Positions 1-8,115 of a DNA stretch of 64,000 nucleotides are shown one piece after another. Under the pieces are notes generated by a model, which was given only the letters and a program-made list of their open reading frames with translations, searched no databases and had not been told where the DNA came from. The stretch is taken from positions 744,001-808,000 of the forward strand of contig NZ_AP022616.1 of NCBI RefSeq assembly GCF_010731115.1, in the 5' to 3' direction. Position 1 is the stretch's first letter; every line of letters begins with the position of its first letter. Source of the stretch: Mycolicibacterium phocaicum (GTDB taxonomy: Bacteria > Actinomycetota > Actinomycetes > Mycobacteriales > Mycobacteriaceae). The position numbers were made by a program, and so were the translations under genes.

Positions 1-90
1 CCCGGACGATTCGGTGGCCTCGGCGGTCTGCTCGACCCACTCGGGGTCAGAATCCACGATGACAAACAGGGTCCAAGTCTTTGACGACAC
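1..90 (-). CDS. Partial CDS, N-terminus of unknown protein
   Basis: On the minus strand a GTG at 90 opens a frame that stays open for 30 codons to the window edge and begins MSSKTWTLFVIVDSDPEW. I do not recognise the family. The start lies 35 bp from an inverted repeat (125-150) shared with the divergent small membrane protein gene, so the two probably form a divergently controlled pair. Only the first 30 residues are visible and no membrane segment is evident in them. Confidence 0.45.
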   Translation of the reverse strand, partial: MSSKTWTLFVIVDSDPEWVEQTAEATESSG

Positions 91-124
91 TCAATTGCTC
101 GGTGGCGGCGAGCAAGGGCCTTGT

Positions 125-150
125 CTACTATCTAGGTACGGAGATAGTAG
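125..150. promoter_or_regulatory. Inverted repeat, candidate BlaI/CopY-type operator
   Basis: CTACTATCT (125-133) and AGATAGTAG (142-150) are perfect 9-bp arms around 8 bp. The repeat lies between two divergent starts (90 minus, 202 plus). Comparable CTAC/GTAG-rich dyads occur at 4491-4517 and 5159-5185, in front of the BlaI-like regulator gene and the DUF1942 gene. The assignment to the BlaI-like protein is an inference from position. Confidence 0.55.
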
Positions 151-201
151 ATTGTGCTGTTTCCGGATGTCAGAGAAGTCTTGATGCGGGAAGGAGTCGC
201 G

Positions 202-361
202 ATGCGTGAATTCCTGGTGGCGATCGCGCCCTTGGCGTGCCCGGTCGGGATGGGGTTGATGCTGTGGATGATGATGCGCGGCAACCACAGTGGCACTGAG
301 GCCGAGCGTCCCGAGGTGGCGCAGCTGCGGGCTGAAATCGCCGAGCTGAAGGCTGCGCGGG
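202..361 (+). pseudogene. Small membrane/coiled-coil protein, 3' end cut by IS3-family insertion
   Basis: The start at 202 is set by an AAGGAG ribosome binding site about 5 bp upstream. The product begins MREFLVAIAPLACPVGMGLM, one hydrophobic segment, followed by a charged helix (QLRAEIAELKAAR). The frame is interrupted at 361 by the IS. Removing the IS and one copy of CGGG joins it to 1663 and gives the ending AAREHQL followed by TGA at 1674-1676, so the intact protein would be about 57 residues. It resembles the short membrane proteins often found in metal-resistance loci, but the family assignment is tentative. Confidence 0.6.
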
Positions 362-391
362 TGTGGTTCCCCCGAGATCGTGGAGGGTTCC

Positions 392-1325
392 TTATGCCGC
401 TTCCGGCGTGATGTTGGATTCCCTGATCTCGTAGTTGACCGGCGATAACCCATCGGCGGCGCTGTGCCGACGCTGGTGATTGTAGAAGGTGTAACACCAA
501 TCGATCACCACAGCCTGCGCATGAACGGTATCACGGAACATATTGCGGGACAACACTTCCCATTCCAATGAAGAGAAGAACGCTTCCGCGGCGGCGTTAT
601 CGAAACACGACCCCACGGCCCATCGACTGCCGAATACCCAAGGTCCGGCACAACGTGGTGAACACCTTCGCGGTATAAGTGCTGCCGCGATCGGTGTGAA
701 ATATGACCCGTTCGGACTCCTCATCGCGCCAGATCGCTTGGCGGCCACCGCGGGCAGCTACGGCCATGTTGATTGCCGCGCACGCCAACTCGGCATCCGG
801 GTGCAGTCCCATCGCCGCCCCCAACAACCGCCGACTGTAGAGGTCGATCACCGTCGCCAGATACAGCTTCTGCCCGCACTCGGTGGGAATCTCGGTCATA
901 TCGCCCACCCATTTACAGTTCGGCGCGGCCGCAGTGAAGTCCCGTTTGACCAGGTCAGGGAACTTCGGTGCCGTCTGGTCCTGGCGGGTCAGGCCACCCC
1001 GGCGACGGATCTTGCGGGCCACCAACCCCTGACGGCGCATCGAATCGGCCACCGTGTTCTCCGACACCTGCCAGCCCAGATCCCGCAGGTCAGCGACCAG
1101 CCGCGGCGACCCATGCAACCCCTTTGCTCTGACAAATGCGGTGCTGACTGCCTCATCGAGTGCCACGCGGCGCCGGTCGGTGTCGGTGTGCACCCCATCA
1201 TGGTTGCCGGCCCGGCCAAGCCACTTATAGAACCACGACACACCAACACCCAACAGCGCGCACGTGATCGTATGGGGCACACGGTATTTGGTCCTCTGGT
1301 CGGCGATGAAGCGTGCCACGCTCAC
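392..1325 (-). pseudogene. IS3-family transposase OrfB (rve/DDE domain), frameshifted
   Basis: The product carries the integrase core: first Asp in VGDMTEI, second Asp in FHTDRGSTY and Glu in FFSSLEWE. The frame breaks near 612-622: after RQSMGR it runs to a stop, while the adjacent frame continues VGSCFDNAAAEAF to the natural end near 392 (SNITPEAA). Insertion of two bases (GTGTGGGG in place of GTGGGG) would restore the usual IS3 motif. A GTG at 1325 overlaps the orfA stop; expression as an OrfAB fusion by -1 frameshifting, known for the family, is also possible. The lesion may be real decay or a consensus error. Confidence 0.85.
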
Positions 1326-1612
1326 TTCGTCGCCTCCTTCACCCACAGGACCACTGATCGCTTGAGGACATCACGCTCCATCCGCAACTCAGCCACCTCG
1401 GCACGCAGGCGCTTGAGCTCGGCAACATCGTCCTTGGACAGCTCACCGCGACCTTCCCGCGCTTCCCGCGCCCGGGTCACCCAGTTGCCCAGGGTGCCCT
1501 CGTTCACCCCCAGATCCCGAGCCACCGCCGCGATCGACTTACCCGTCTCCTCGACGATCCGAACAGCCCCCTCACGGAACTCCCGGTCGTACTTCTTCCG
1601 CTTCTCTGACAT
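1322..1612 (-). CDS. IS3-family transposase OrfA (helix-turn-helix)
   Basis: The 96-residue product begins MSEKRKKYDREFREGAVRIV, has a helix-turn-helix (SIAAVARDLGVNEGTLGNWV) at about residues 26-46 and a leucine-zipper-like C-terminal helix (ELKRLRAEVAELRMERDVL). This is the standard OrfA layout, binding the IS ends and multimerising. It overlaps the start of orfB. Confidence 0.9.
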   Translation of the reverse strand: MSEKRKKYDREFREGAVRIVEETGKSIAAVARDLGVNEGTLGNWVTRAREAREGRGELSKDDVAELKRLRAEVAELRMERDVLKRSVVLWVKEATK

Positions 1613-1739
1613 CGCTACTCCTTATAGCTGATGCCTCCACGGTCTCGGGGGAAGGTCACGGGAGCACCAGCTTTGATGCCGATATGGGGCGTCGGTATCT
1701 GTGTCCAGTTGGCCTAGGTAGCGAGATCGGAGAGACCGC

Positions 1740-2456
1740 ATGGGAGCCACGCATCCGCGAGATGCGGCGAAAGCCGAACGGGCGCAGCGAAAAGCGATGG
1801 CGCATGTGCGCGATGGCGGACGCCGCGGCAGATGGGTCTGGATCGGCGCATTCGTTGTTGTGGCGGCGGCGGTGCTCGCGGCGGTGTTCGTCTGGCTACC
1901 GCACAATGCCCGCAACCACGCCAAGGTGGCGGCGACTGGCCTGGATCACCCGGCCGCAACGGTGGCGGTGGGCGCCAACAGGATGCCGCCGTGGCCCGCG
2001 CCACGTGATGCCGCCGGCGCTGTGGCTGCGGCGGGGTTGCCGATGTTGGGTGAAGAGGGCATGGTCGATCACGTTCACGCCCATGTCGATGTACTGGTCG
2101 ACGGGCGGCCGGTGCCGGTGCCGGCGAACATCGGCATCGACTTGAAGCGTCGCACCATGAGCCCGCTGCATACCCATGACGACACCGGCGTCATCCATGT
2201 CGAATCGCCGGCCAGCCGGCAATTCAGCCTCGGTGAATTCTTCTCCGAGTGGCAGGTCAGCCTGTCGGCCATCAACATTGGCGCGTTACACGCTAGCGGC
2301 GGCAAGAATGTGCGGGTGTTCGTCAACGGCGCACTACAGTCCGGCAATCCAGCGGCGATCCTGCTGAAAGCCCACGACGAGATCGCCATCGTCTACGGTG
2401 CGCCGGCACCGGGTGAAACCATCCCGGCTACCTACGCTTTCGGGCGCGACGAGTGA
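1740..2456 (+). CDS. Membrane-anchored extracytoplasmic protein of unknown function
   Basis: The 238-residue product has a basic cytoplasmic N-terminus, one transmembrane helix at about residues 34-53 (WIGAFVVVAAAVLAAVFVWL) and a long exported domain. The exported part holds His-rich stretches (VDHVHAHVDVLVDG, SPLHTHDDTGVIH) that could bind metal. A purine-rich sequence precedes the ATG. It lies 63 bp beyond the restored end of the small membrane protein and reads the same way, so the two were probably cotranscribed before the IS arrived. I do not recognise a named domain; a metal-handling role is inferred from the His clusters and neighbours. Confidence 0.7.
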   Translation: MGATHPRDAAKAERAQRKAMAHVRDGGRRGRWVWIGAFVVVAAAVLAAVFVWLPHNARNHAKVAATGLDHPAATVAVGANRMPPWPAPRDAAGAVAAAGLPMLGEEGMVDHVHAHVDVLVDGRPVPVPANIGIDLKRRTMSPLHTHDDTGVIHVESPASRQFSLGEFFSEWQVSLSAINIGALHASGGKNVRVFVNGALQSGNPAAILLKAHDEIAIVYGAPAPGETIPATYAFGRDE

Positions 2457-2478
2457 CTCGGCCGCACCGGGGCCACTA

Positions 2479-3069
2479 CTAGTGGCCTCCTGGTCCCATC
2501 ATGGGCCCGGGGCCCATCATCGATCCCGAATCGCCCATCGTGGACCGCATCCCGGCGGGCATGCCGTCACGCACGAAGCCGCTCACTTCCCGGGCGTGGG
2601 CTCGGATCGCGTCGGTGATCGCAGGATCGTCGGAGGTTTCCTCGGCCACCACACCGGTGTCGGTGAACGACAGTTGGCGGCGGTAGCCGCCTGCGTGCCG
2701 AAACAGGGTCGGCAGGCTCTCGCTCATGCACATGACCTCATTGCCCTGGTCAACGTGGGTGTACATGCTTGCCACGTGCGCTTTGAGTTGGGCGGCCAGT
2801 TCGGGGGCGCCGGATTCGGTGGTGGTGCGTACCCCGCCGGGAATGTCCTCGACGGTGCGGCGTAGTTCGGTGTGCCGCGCGAACATCTCCATGTAGCGGG
2901 CCATGTCGGCGCCGCCGACCCCCATCATCGCGCCGTCAGTCAACCGGACGCCCCGGGGTGATTCGACGATCCCGAGCACTGCGTAGGCCAGGCCCGCGAC
3001 GGCACCAACCCCCAGTGCCGCCAGGGCGGCTCGGCGGGTCAGGTAACGAAAAGTCGTGTCACTGGCCAT
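2479..3069 (-). CDS. Exported Met-rich protein, putative metal (copper) binding
   Basis: The 196-residue product has a Tat-like or Sec signal (TRRAALAALGVGAVAGLAYA, residues 12-31). The body contains many Met and His residues and the C-terminus is strikingly Met-rich (STMGDSGSMMGPGPMMGPG). Met-rich exported tails are typical of periplasmic copper-binding proteins, which is an analogy and not a domain hit. It starts 31 bp after the M56 peptidase stop and is probably the last gene of a blaI-M56 operon. Its 3' end faces the plus-strand gene ending at 2456. Confidence 0.7.
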   Translation of the reverse strand: MASDTTFRYLTRRAALAALGVGAVAGLAYAVLGIVESPRGVRLTDGAMMGVGGADMARYMEMFARHTELRRTVEDIPGGVRTTTESGAPELAAQLKAHVASMYTHVDQGNEVMCMSESLPTLFRHAGGYRRQLSFTDTGVVAEETSDDPAITDAIRAHAREVSGFVRDGMPAGMRSTMGDSGSMMGPGPMMGPGGH

Positions 3070-3100
3070 CTTCGGATCGTCCTTACCTCGACATGTGGTC

Positions 3101-4037
3101 CTATCCCATGCACAGCGCTGTGCCCGATGCCGCCAAGGCGGCGATGAACAGTGGCCCTGCGATGACCGTCACCAGCGCGGCGGCCAAACCCGCCCGCGCC
3201 GCCAGCCCTGTGCCGGCGGGCCCGGTCAGGCGGGCAGCACGGTCCAGCACGGCAACATCGGCCGCCCCGAGGGCTTCGGCCGGTGCCGCGCCGCACAGCG
3301 CGATCAGCCCGGACAGCAACGCGCGAGCACCATGATCGCGGACCGCGACATCGTCGGCGCACATCTCCAACAGCCGCGAAACCTGTTGGACGCCTTCGGT
3401 GATCAGCAGCAGGCGGGGAAAACCCGGGCCAGGGCGCGCATCCCCACCATCACCGTCAGATGGTGCCCGGCCAAGTGGGCGCGTTCGTGGGCCAGCACCG
3501 CCGCGCGCTGGCGGTCATCGAGCGCAGCCAGCGCGGCGCTGGTGAACACGATGGCCCCCGGGCGGCCCGTCACGCAGTAGGCCGCGGGCTGGGGCGCATC
3601 AATGACCACCACATCGGCGTCGGCGGTCGCGCGCCCGACCAGCCGCACATCGCGGGCGTGCTCGCGGGCACGATGGCGCAGCAGACCCGCTGCTCGCACC
3701 ACCCGCACCGCGGCGATCGCGGCACCGGCGCCCGCCGCGGCGAGCGCACCGATCACCACAGCCTGCGCCGTGCTGTCCACGGCGCCGCTGGCCGCGCGGC
3801 ACAGCCACATCAGGCACGAGACGATGAGGCGGTCCAGATGTCCCCAATGGCGGACCAGTTCGACGATCGTGATCGCGGCTGCGGCCACCCAGCTGGCCAG
3901 GACGCTGATGATCGCGGTCAGCCAGGCCGCCGCCCCTAGGCGGGCGCGTGCCCGCCGGCGGTGAGCCGGCGCAGCACGGGTGGCCCGGCCAGCAGCACCG
4001 CGAGGCTGTAGCCAAGCAGGCACACCACCGTGCTCAC
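3101..4037 (-). pseudogene. M56-family (BlaR1-like) membrane metallopeptidase, two frameshifts
   Basis: The GTG start at 4037 overlaps the blaI stop by 4 bp. The reading is MSTVVCLLGYSLAVLLAGPP, then TAITISVLA-type membrane helices and a zinc-peptidase site VLAHERAHLAGHH (HExxH), ending ASGTALCMG at 3101. Two single-base losses break it: near 3942-3944 (C run in RC, after AGGHAP) and near 3415-3418 (C run, after ARVFP). Adding one C at each restores a continuous M56 protein of about 310 residues. BlaR1-like peptidases release BlaI-type repressors, matching the neighbour. The two lesions look like consensus errors in homopolymers but could be real inactivation. Confidence 0.8.
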
Positions 4038-4417
4038 GGGGTGTCCGCCCGTTTGGCCAGGCGACGCAACGCGGCCCGCAGCTCCGCCGACTCCTCGGCA
4101 CTCATGTGCTCCACGAAATGGGCCAGCACCAGATCGCTGTTGCCGCCGCCGTCGAGCGCGTCGCGCATCAGCCGGGCGCTGTGCTCCTCACGGGTCAGGA
4201 CGGGCCGATAGTGGTAGGCCTTGCCGCGGCGGTCCCGGGTCAGCCACCCCTTGGTGTGCAGGTTGTCCATCGTCGACATCACCGTGGTGTACGCGATGTC
4301 GCGCTCGGCGGCCAGTTCGTCGAACACCTCCCGCACGGTGGTCGGCGAGTCCTCGTCCCGGTTCCAGATGCGGTCCATGATGACCGCTTCAAGTTCCCCG
4401 AAACCCCGAACCCGCAT
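4034..4417 (-). CDS. BlaI/MecI/CopY-family transcriptional repressor
   Basis: The 127-residue product (MRVRGFGELEAVIMDRIWNR) has the family's winged helix, with VREVFDELAAERDIAYTTVM and the wing DRRGKAYHYRPV, followed by a C-terminal dimerisation helix. The ATG at 4417 has a GAGG about 8 bp upstream; upstream in-frame codons look unlike the family. The downstream M56 gene overlaps by 4 bp, the classic blaI-blaR arrangement. The palindrome at 4491-4517, about 75 bp upstream, is the likely autoregulatory site. The inducer cannot be read from sequence; Met/Cys-rich neighbours suggest a metal. Confidence 0.92.
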   Translation of the reverse strand: MRVRGFGELEAVIMDRIWNRDEDSPTTVREVFDELAAERDIAYTTVMSTMDNLHTKGWLTRDRRGKAYHYRPVLTREEHSARLMRDALDGGGNSDLVLAHFVEHMSAEESAELRAALRRLAKRADTP

Positions 4418-4490
4418 GCCCCACACCTCAAATTCATGTCGTGGCTTCTCGCCCATCTGGCCGGGCAGCGGAATGCTCGCCGTCCCGCAT

Positions 4491-4517
4491 CGTTCTACGT
4501 AGCTACATAGTAGAACG
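4491..4517. promoter_or_regulatory. Palindrome upstream of blaI-like gene, candidate operator
   Basis: CGTTCTAC (4491-4498) and GTAGAACG (4510-4517) are perfect 8-bp arms around 11 bp that itself contains GTAGCTAC. It is the only obvious dyad between the regulator gene (start 4417) and the DUF1942 gene end (4549). Confidence 0.6.
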
Positions 4518-4548
4518 GGTGCGCCGGATGTGCCCAGCGCCGCGGGTC

Positions 4549-5133
4549 CTACATTCCGTTGTTCATGCCTTTGTTGTCGCAGCAATCGCAGCCGCCGTCG
4601 CAGCAGGGGCAGTCGTCCATCGGCATGGGCATCGGCTTGGACATCATCGGCGCCATCGCCGCCATGTCGCACCACATCATCGCCGGCTTGGGCCCACCGG
4701 CGGAATACGTCACCATCATCGGGTCGGCCCCAGTCACGTCGAAGTACACCTTGCCCGTGGCACTCTGCCCCTGCGCGAGGGTGGCCGCCGAGATACCCGA
4801 CGGGCTGGCCAGCTGCCACAACACCGGATACTGGGCGTGCTGTTCACCCATCGCGCTGAAGTTCGGGATCATCGGAGTCACCGCACCCGACACCGCCCGC
4901 ACCGTCACGGTGGCCTCCCACAACCGCCCGGCCAGCGGGTATCCGGGAGCCGGGTCGGCGCTGGGGTGCAGACCGGTCAGCGTCCAGTCGGCCGCCGCGC
5001 CGCCACCGGCGTCGGGCAGGTGCTGCGCCGACCCCATCTGATGCGGACACGTCTCGGCCGCCGCGGCCAGCGGTGCCCCCATCATCGCCAAGCCGAACAT
5101 CCCGGCTGCCGCCACCACCATCCGTCGAACCAT
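4549..5133 (-). CDS. Secreted DUF1942 (MPT63-like) protein with Cys/Met-rich metal-binding tail
   Basis: The product has a signal peptide (MVRRMVVAAAGMFGLAMMGA) and an immunoglobulin-like DUF1942 region (WTLTGLHPSADPAPGYPLAG to VYFDVTGADP). The last 45 residues are unusual: MWCDMAAMAPMMSKPMPMPM, then CPCCDGGCDCC. This tail holds seven Cys and many Met, so soft-metal binding is likely. The start at 5133 has an AGG about 7 bp upstream; an in-frame ATG at 5157 is possible. A dyad at 5159-5185 lies just upstream. The fusion of a mycobacterial secreted fold to a metallothionein-like tail fits a copper-type resistance role. Confidence 0.8.
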   Translation of the reverse strand: MVRRMVVAAAGMFGLAMMGAPLAAAAETCPHQMGSAQHLPDAGGGAAADWTLTGLHPSADPAPGYPLAGRLWEATVTVRAVSGAVTPMIPNFSAMGEQHAQYPVLWQLASPSGISAATLAQGQSATGKVYFDVTGADPMMVTYSAGGPKPAMMWCDMAAMAPMMSKPMPMPMDDCPCCDGGCDCCDNKGMNNGM

Positions 5134-5158
5134 GTACACCTGAACACGCCCTCTCACA

Positions 5159-5185
5159 TAATCTACGTACGTACTACGTACATTA
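5159..5185. promoter_or_regulatory. Near-palindromic repeat upstream of DUF1942 gene, candidate operator
   Basis: TAAT...ATTA arms enclose two TACGTA units (5164-5169 and 5175-5180), giving an almost symmetric 27-bp site just upstream of the DUF1942 start. Together with 125-150 and 4491-4517 it makes three AT-rich dyads in an otherwise GC-rich locus that contains a BlaI-type repressor. Confidence 0.5.
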
Positions 5186-5778
5186 GTACCAGGTGTGCGG
5201 CGCTGCGGCGCCGGATCGGCGCGGGCGGCCGCCTCCCAGCGTCATGTGATCGATTTCGGTTCGGGCCATGCTGTCGGTGATGGCCATGACTGCGGCGGCG
5301 ATGTCGACGTCCGATACCCGCGGCTCGGTGCTGTTGGGCGAAAAGGCTTTTCAGTCGGTCGATGTCACTGTCAGTGGGACGCCGCGGCATCAGCGCCAAC
5401 ATCGGTTGGCGCGTATAGCGTGCCGGCACCCATTTTGGTCGCCCCAGACTGCCAGCGGATCTTCTCCGAGCCTGCACGCCGGGGATATGATCATTTCGCC
5501 GATGGATGGGGAACGGTTGCTTCCATGTCTATCGTTAGGCGACCAAGTGGACGCAACCACGGTGTTAAGCAGCAGCATCGACCCTGAAGTCGCCGCCCCA
5601 TCACATCAACAGCCAGATGCGGGCCGCCTGCGGATCACCGAGATCGGCCACCCACGGAGATGGTGGAGTCGCGGTGGGTGATGACCACAGGGCGCCTTTG
5701 CCGGCGGCCAGCACATCATCCTCAACTGGGACAGCCCGGCCAGCCACCCAGACTGCACTCAATCTGGCGTTGGTGTTG
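5186..5778. other. About 590 bp without a convincing gene
   Basis: Open frames here have atypical composition and no recognisable motif on either strand. The stretch lies between the metal locus and the type VII cassette and may be a junction between cargo modules. No inverted repeat or transposon end like those at 12041, 17666 or 28012 was found in it. Confidence 0.4.
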
Positions 5779-6114
5779 CTACCCGGCGTCCAACTGCTCG
5801 ATATAGGCGTCGAGTGTCTGCTGGAAGTTCGGGCCGCTGCGCATCCGCATATAGGCCGCGTGCTCGATGGCGTATACCCCAGGAATAGGGGCGGCGAGGT
5901 GCTCAGCCAGGAGCGCGTCGTCAGGCTCGTTGTTGGCCAGGCCAGCCGATAGTCGCCGCTCGAACTCGCTCCGGAGTTCCTGTAGCGCTTCGGATTTGGT
6001 GGTGCCGGTCACTGACCAGTCCGATTTCGGGTACCAGGCCGTCCACGTCTGGTCGGTGTGCTGCTTGGCCTGGGGCCGCACTACCAGCACATATTGTGGT
6101 TCGTTGCCATCCAT
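5779..6114 (-). CDS. Small acidic soluble protein, possible immunity partner
   Basis: The 111-residue product (MDGNEPQYVLVVRPQAKQHT) has no signal or membrane segment. It begins 15 bp after the preceding gene, so it is probably translated with it. Small cytoplasmic proteins encoded directly after mycobacterial type VII effector genes are often cognate immunity factors; that is inference from position only. No family recognised. Confidence 0.6.
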   Translation of the reverse strand: MDGNEPQYVLVVRPQAKQHTDQTWTAWYPKSDWSVTGTTKSEALQELRSEFERRLSAGLANNEPDDALLAEHLAAPIPGVYAIEHAAYMRMRSGPNFQQTLDAYIEQLDAG

Positions 6115-6129
6115 CGTGGGTGCCTCTCG

Positions 6130-6843
6130 TCAGTCCGGCCAGTGGCCACTGATGTCGGTCGGTGACGCGAATATTGAGATCGTGCCGTTCGGTAGCAATT
6201 CGCGGCACATGAATCCGCCACCAGGATGGTCTCGGCACCACACGATGCCCGTCGGCGGCGCCGAGTGCCAGCCGTCCAACTGGACCGGAGAGTCCGTGGG
6301 CTCGTCGAACCGCAGCTCACGCAGCGGGGCTAGCGCGGCCGTGATTTTGCCGGCTACCTCCCGGTCCGTCGCGGCGAGAATCGTTGCTCGCGAAACGATC
6401 TCGGCGGCATGCTCCTGTGCCTGTGCTTGCCGGGTTTCCCAGCCGCGCATCAGCACGGTGGTGGTCGGGTCGCTGACCGACAGGTTCTCGGTGACGACGA
6501 ACTGCGCCTCTTGGGCGTCGGTGACCGCTTCCAGCACACGGCCTTTGGCCCACGCCAGCTCATCGGCGCCGTTGCGGGCAACACCCGCGGCGTCGTACAA
6601 GCAGTTGGCGGCACCGCGCACTTTCACCAGGTCGCCGAAAGTCCGGTCGGCCGCCGCATCGGCTGCGGGTCCTTCCCACACGGTGCCGCCTGGCGAGAGC
6701 GTGCCCTGGTGGATCACGGTGAAATGGTCCTCCCATCGCTGCGCGGCCGCCGACCAGTCACGGGCCGCGGTCTGCAGGTGCGTGGTGTCCCATTCGGTGA
6801 TCTGCGACAGGCCCGGCAGCCCAGCGGTGTTGACGTTCGGCAT
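6130..6843 (-). CDS. Type VII secretion-associated protein with helical N-terminal domain, possible effector
   Basis: The 237-residue product begins MPNVNTAGLPGLSQITEWDT and has a long helical region containing a WEGPAADAAADR segment (W-x-G type turn) like mycobacterial ESX substrates with a fused C-terminal domain. The C-terminal 50 residues contain VWCRDHPGGGFMCREL with two Cys and one His, and are not recognisable. It starts 2 bp beyond the EspC-like gene stop (TGAGATG), so the pair is likely coexpressed and cosecreted. A toxin role is inferred from the layout EspC-like, effector, small partner. Confidence 0.6.
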   Translation of the reverse strand: MPNVNTAGLPGLSQITEWDTTHLQTAARDWSAAAQRWEDHFTVIHQGTLSPGGTVWEGPAADAAADRTFGDLVKVRGAANCLYDAAGVARNGADELAWAKGRVLEAVTDAQEAQFVVTENLSVSDPTTTVLMRGWETRQAQAQEHAAEIVSRATILAATDREVAGKITAALAPLRELRFDEPTDSPVQLDGWHSAPPTGIVWCRDHPGGGFMCRELLPNGTISIFASPTDISGHWPD

Positions 6844-6844
6844 C

Positions 6845-7115
6845 TCAGAGCTCCCTCGTCAAGTTCTGTGCAGACTCGTCGTCGGTCGTGTGGTAGAGGC
6901 CACTGGCGGTGCGCAGCTTGTACCCCGTTGACGTGGCTCGGGCGGCCAGAACTCCAGCTGCGGCGTGAAAGTCGGTGTAGGCGCCAGCGACTGCGGTCGC
7001 GGTAGCCTGGCGGGCCGGACCCGCCATGGGAGCGGGGACGATGTTCAGCGCGTTGCTCGCCTGGTCGCACTGTGCGGCCAGCACACCCAATCCCTGACTG
7101 TCAACTTCGATCACG
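6845..7115 (-). CDS. EspC-like / DUF2580 type VII secretion target
   Basis: From a GTG at 7115 the product reads MIEVDSQGLGVLAAQCDQAS, about 90 residues, all helical, ending GLYHTTDDESAQNL. This is the DUF2580/EspC pattern: an amphipathic helical hairpin with an acidic C-terminus after a Tyr (Yxxx[D/E], here YHTTD), the ESX export signal. The upstream in-frame extension is Thr/Pro-rich and unlike the family, so the internal start is preferred. It heads the three-gene cassette 7115-5779. Confidence 0.72.
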
Positions 7116-7254
7116 TCCCCCACACAGTCAAGTCTACGTGCGGCGATCTCGGGGGCGGTATGTGTTTTAAGTGCTGTCGTCCACGCGGTGGGCGTTGGCA
7201 CCGGTCTCGAGGATGTCGCCATCAAGGTGAGCCGATCGCGGATCGCTGTGTGGG

Positions 7255-8109
7255 CTAACCATTGCGGGCGCCATGACGTGAGCGGCGGATGATCTGTTGG
7301 TCGTAGAGCCAGCACCGCAGTGCTTCCTCGACGCTGTCAGTCTTCGGGTGGAACGCCATGTATGCACGGGCGAGAAACGCTGCGATGACAAGGTTTTCGT
7401 TGCCGGCGTTCAGCAGTAGTGGCCGATGGGCGATGATGGCTCCGGCGACAGTGATGACCTGCGGGTAGGTCGTCAGGTGTGTGCGTACGTCTTTGGCGGT
7501 AGCCCATCGTGCCGATGGGCTGGCGTTGGTGATATCGCACTCGGGCTGGCCGTCGAGGCGACGCTGCCGCATGACGATGCGCAGTGCGTCGTTCAGTGCG
7601 GCCTCGATGATGTCGGGATGATGGAGCCGGTGCAGGCGCGCGTGCCTCCTGGCGGCGGCGATCACGCCATGGTGGCCGGTCAGTGACACTTGATCATCCC
7701 AGGTGTTCGCGGACGGGCCGATCCAGCGGTAATGGCGATAACACGCGGTCACGTGGTCGGGAAACCAGCAGTGAACGGGTTCGTTCACGCCGCGCCGGGC
7801 GCAACACCAGCGGCACGCCGGCCGTGATCGTGCCCGTTGACGGGTGGCGTCACGCTCATCCGGGCGCAGGCCCCGCAATCGGTTCAGCAGTACCGCGGGC
7901 GGATATCCACTGAGCAATCCGAGACGCTCGGTGTTGGGATAGTAGTCACCCGGGCGGGCGGCGTATCCGCGTAAGTCCTGTGGCGCAACATGATTGGCGT
8001 GCGCAAGCCGCGTGATGAAGGAATGAACGGTTTCAAACTGGAATGCGGTGACCGGTCGCGGTAGAGCCCGAACAGCCGGTTCGGGCCAGCGCACACTCAC
8101 CGCCGTCAT
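7255..8109 (-). CDS. tniQ: TniQ-family target-selection protein
   Basis: The 284-residue product has the TniQ N-terminal region (TAFQFETVHSFITRLAHANH) and a zinc-finger-like segment at about residues 98-125 (CRWCCARRGVNEPVHC, then CYRHYRW). TniQ links the AAA regulator to target DNA in Tn7/Tn5053-type systems. It begins 6 bp after the tniB stop. The C-terminal half diverges strongly from the TniQ at 21608-22450, much more than the other three proteins do. Confidence 0.85.
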   Translation of the reverse strand: MTAVSVRWPEPAVRALPRPVTAFQFETVHSFITRLAHANHVAPQDLRGYAARPGDYYPNTERLGLLSGYPPAVLLNRLRGLRPDERDATRQRARSRPACRWCCARRGVNEPVHCWFPDHVTACYRHYRWIGPSANTWDDQVSLTGHHGVIAAARRHARLHRLHHPDIIEAALNDALRIVMRQRRLDGQPECDITNASPSARWATAKDVRTHLTTYPQVITVAGAIIAHRPLLLNAGNENLVIAAFLARAYMAFHPKTDSVEEALRCWLYDQQIIRRSRHGARNG

Positions 8110-8115
8110 ATCTGA

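Larger units (their letters stand above)
362..1658 (-). mobile_element. IS3-family insertion sequence
   Basis: The element is bounded by about 25-bp terminal inverted repeats. The left end begins TGTGGTTCCCCCGAGA and the right end, read inward, begins TGACCTTCCCCCGAGA. It is flanked by a 4-bp direct repeat CGGG (358-361 and 1659-1662). It contains orfA and orfB in the minus orientation with the overlap usual for IS3 elements. A 4-bp duplication fits some IS3 subgroups. The insertion interrupts a small membrane protein gene. Confidence 0.92.

Noticed and set aside
2398..2865. Long plus-strand frames opposite the Met-rich protein gene, and many similar frames throughout
   Set aside because: They are antisense or out-of-frame shadows caused by high GC third positions; the opposite strand carries a signal peptide and family-like composition.
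5195..5681. Open frames of 130-137 codons between the metal locus and the type VII cassette
   Set aside because: No ribosome binding site, no recognisable motif, overlapping alternatives in other frames and atypical composition.
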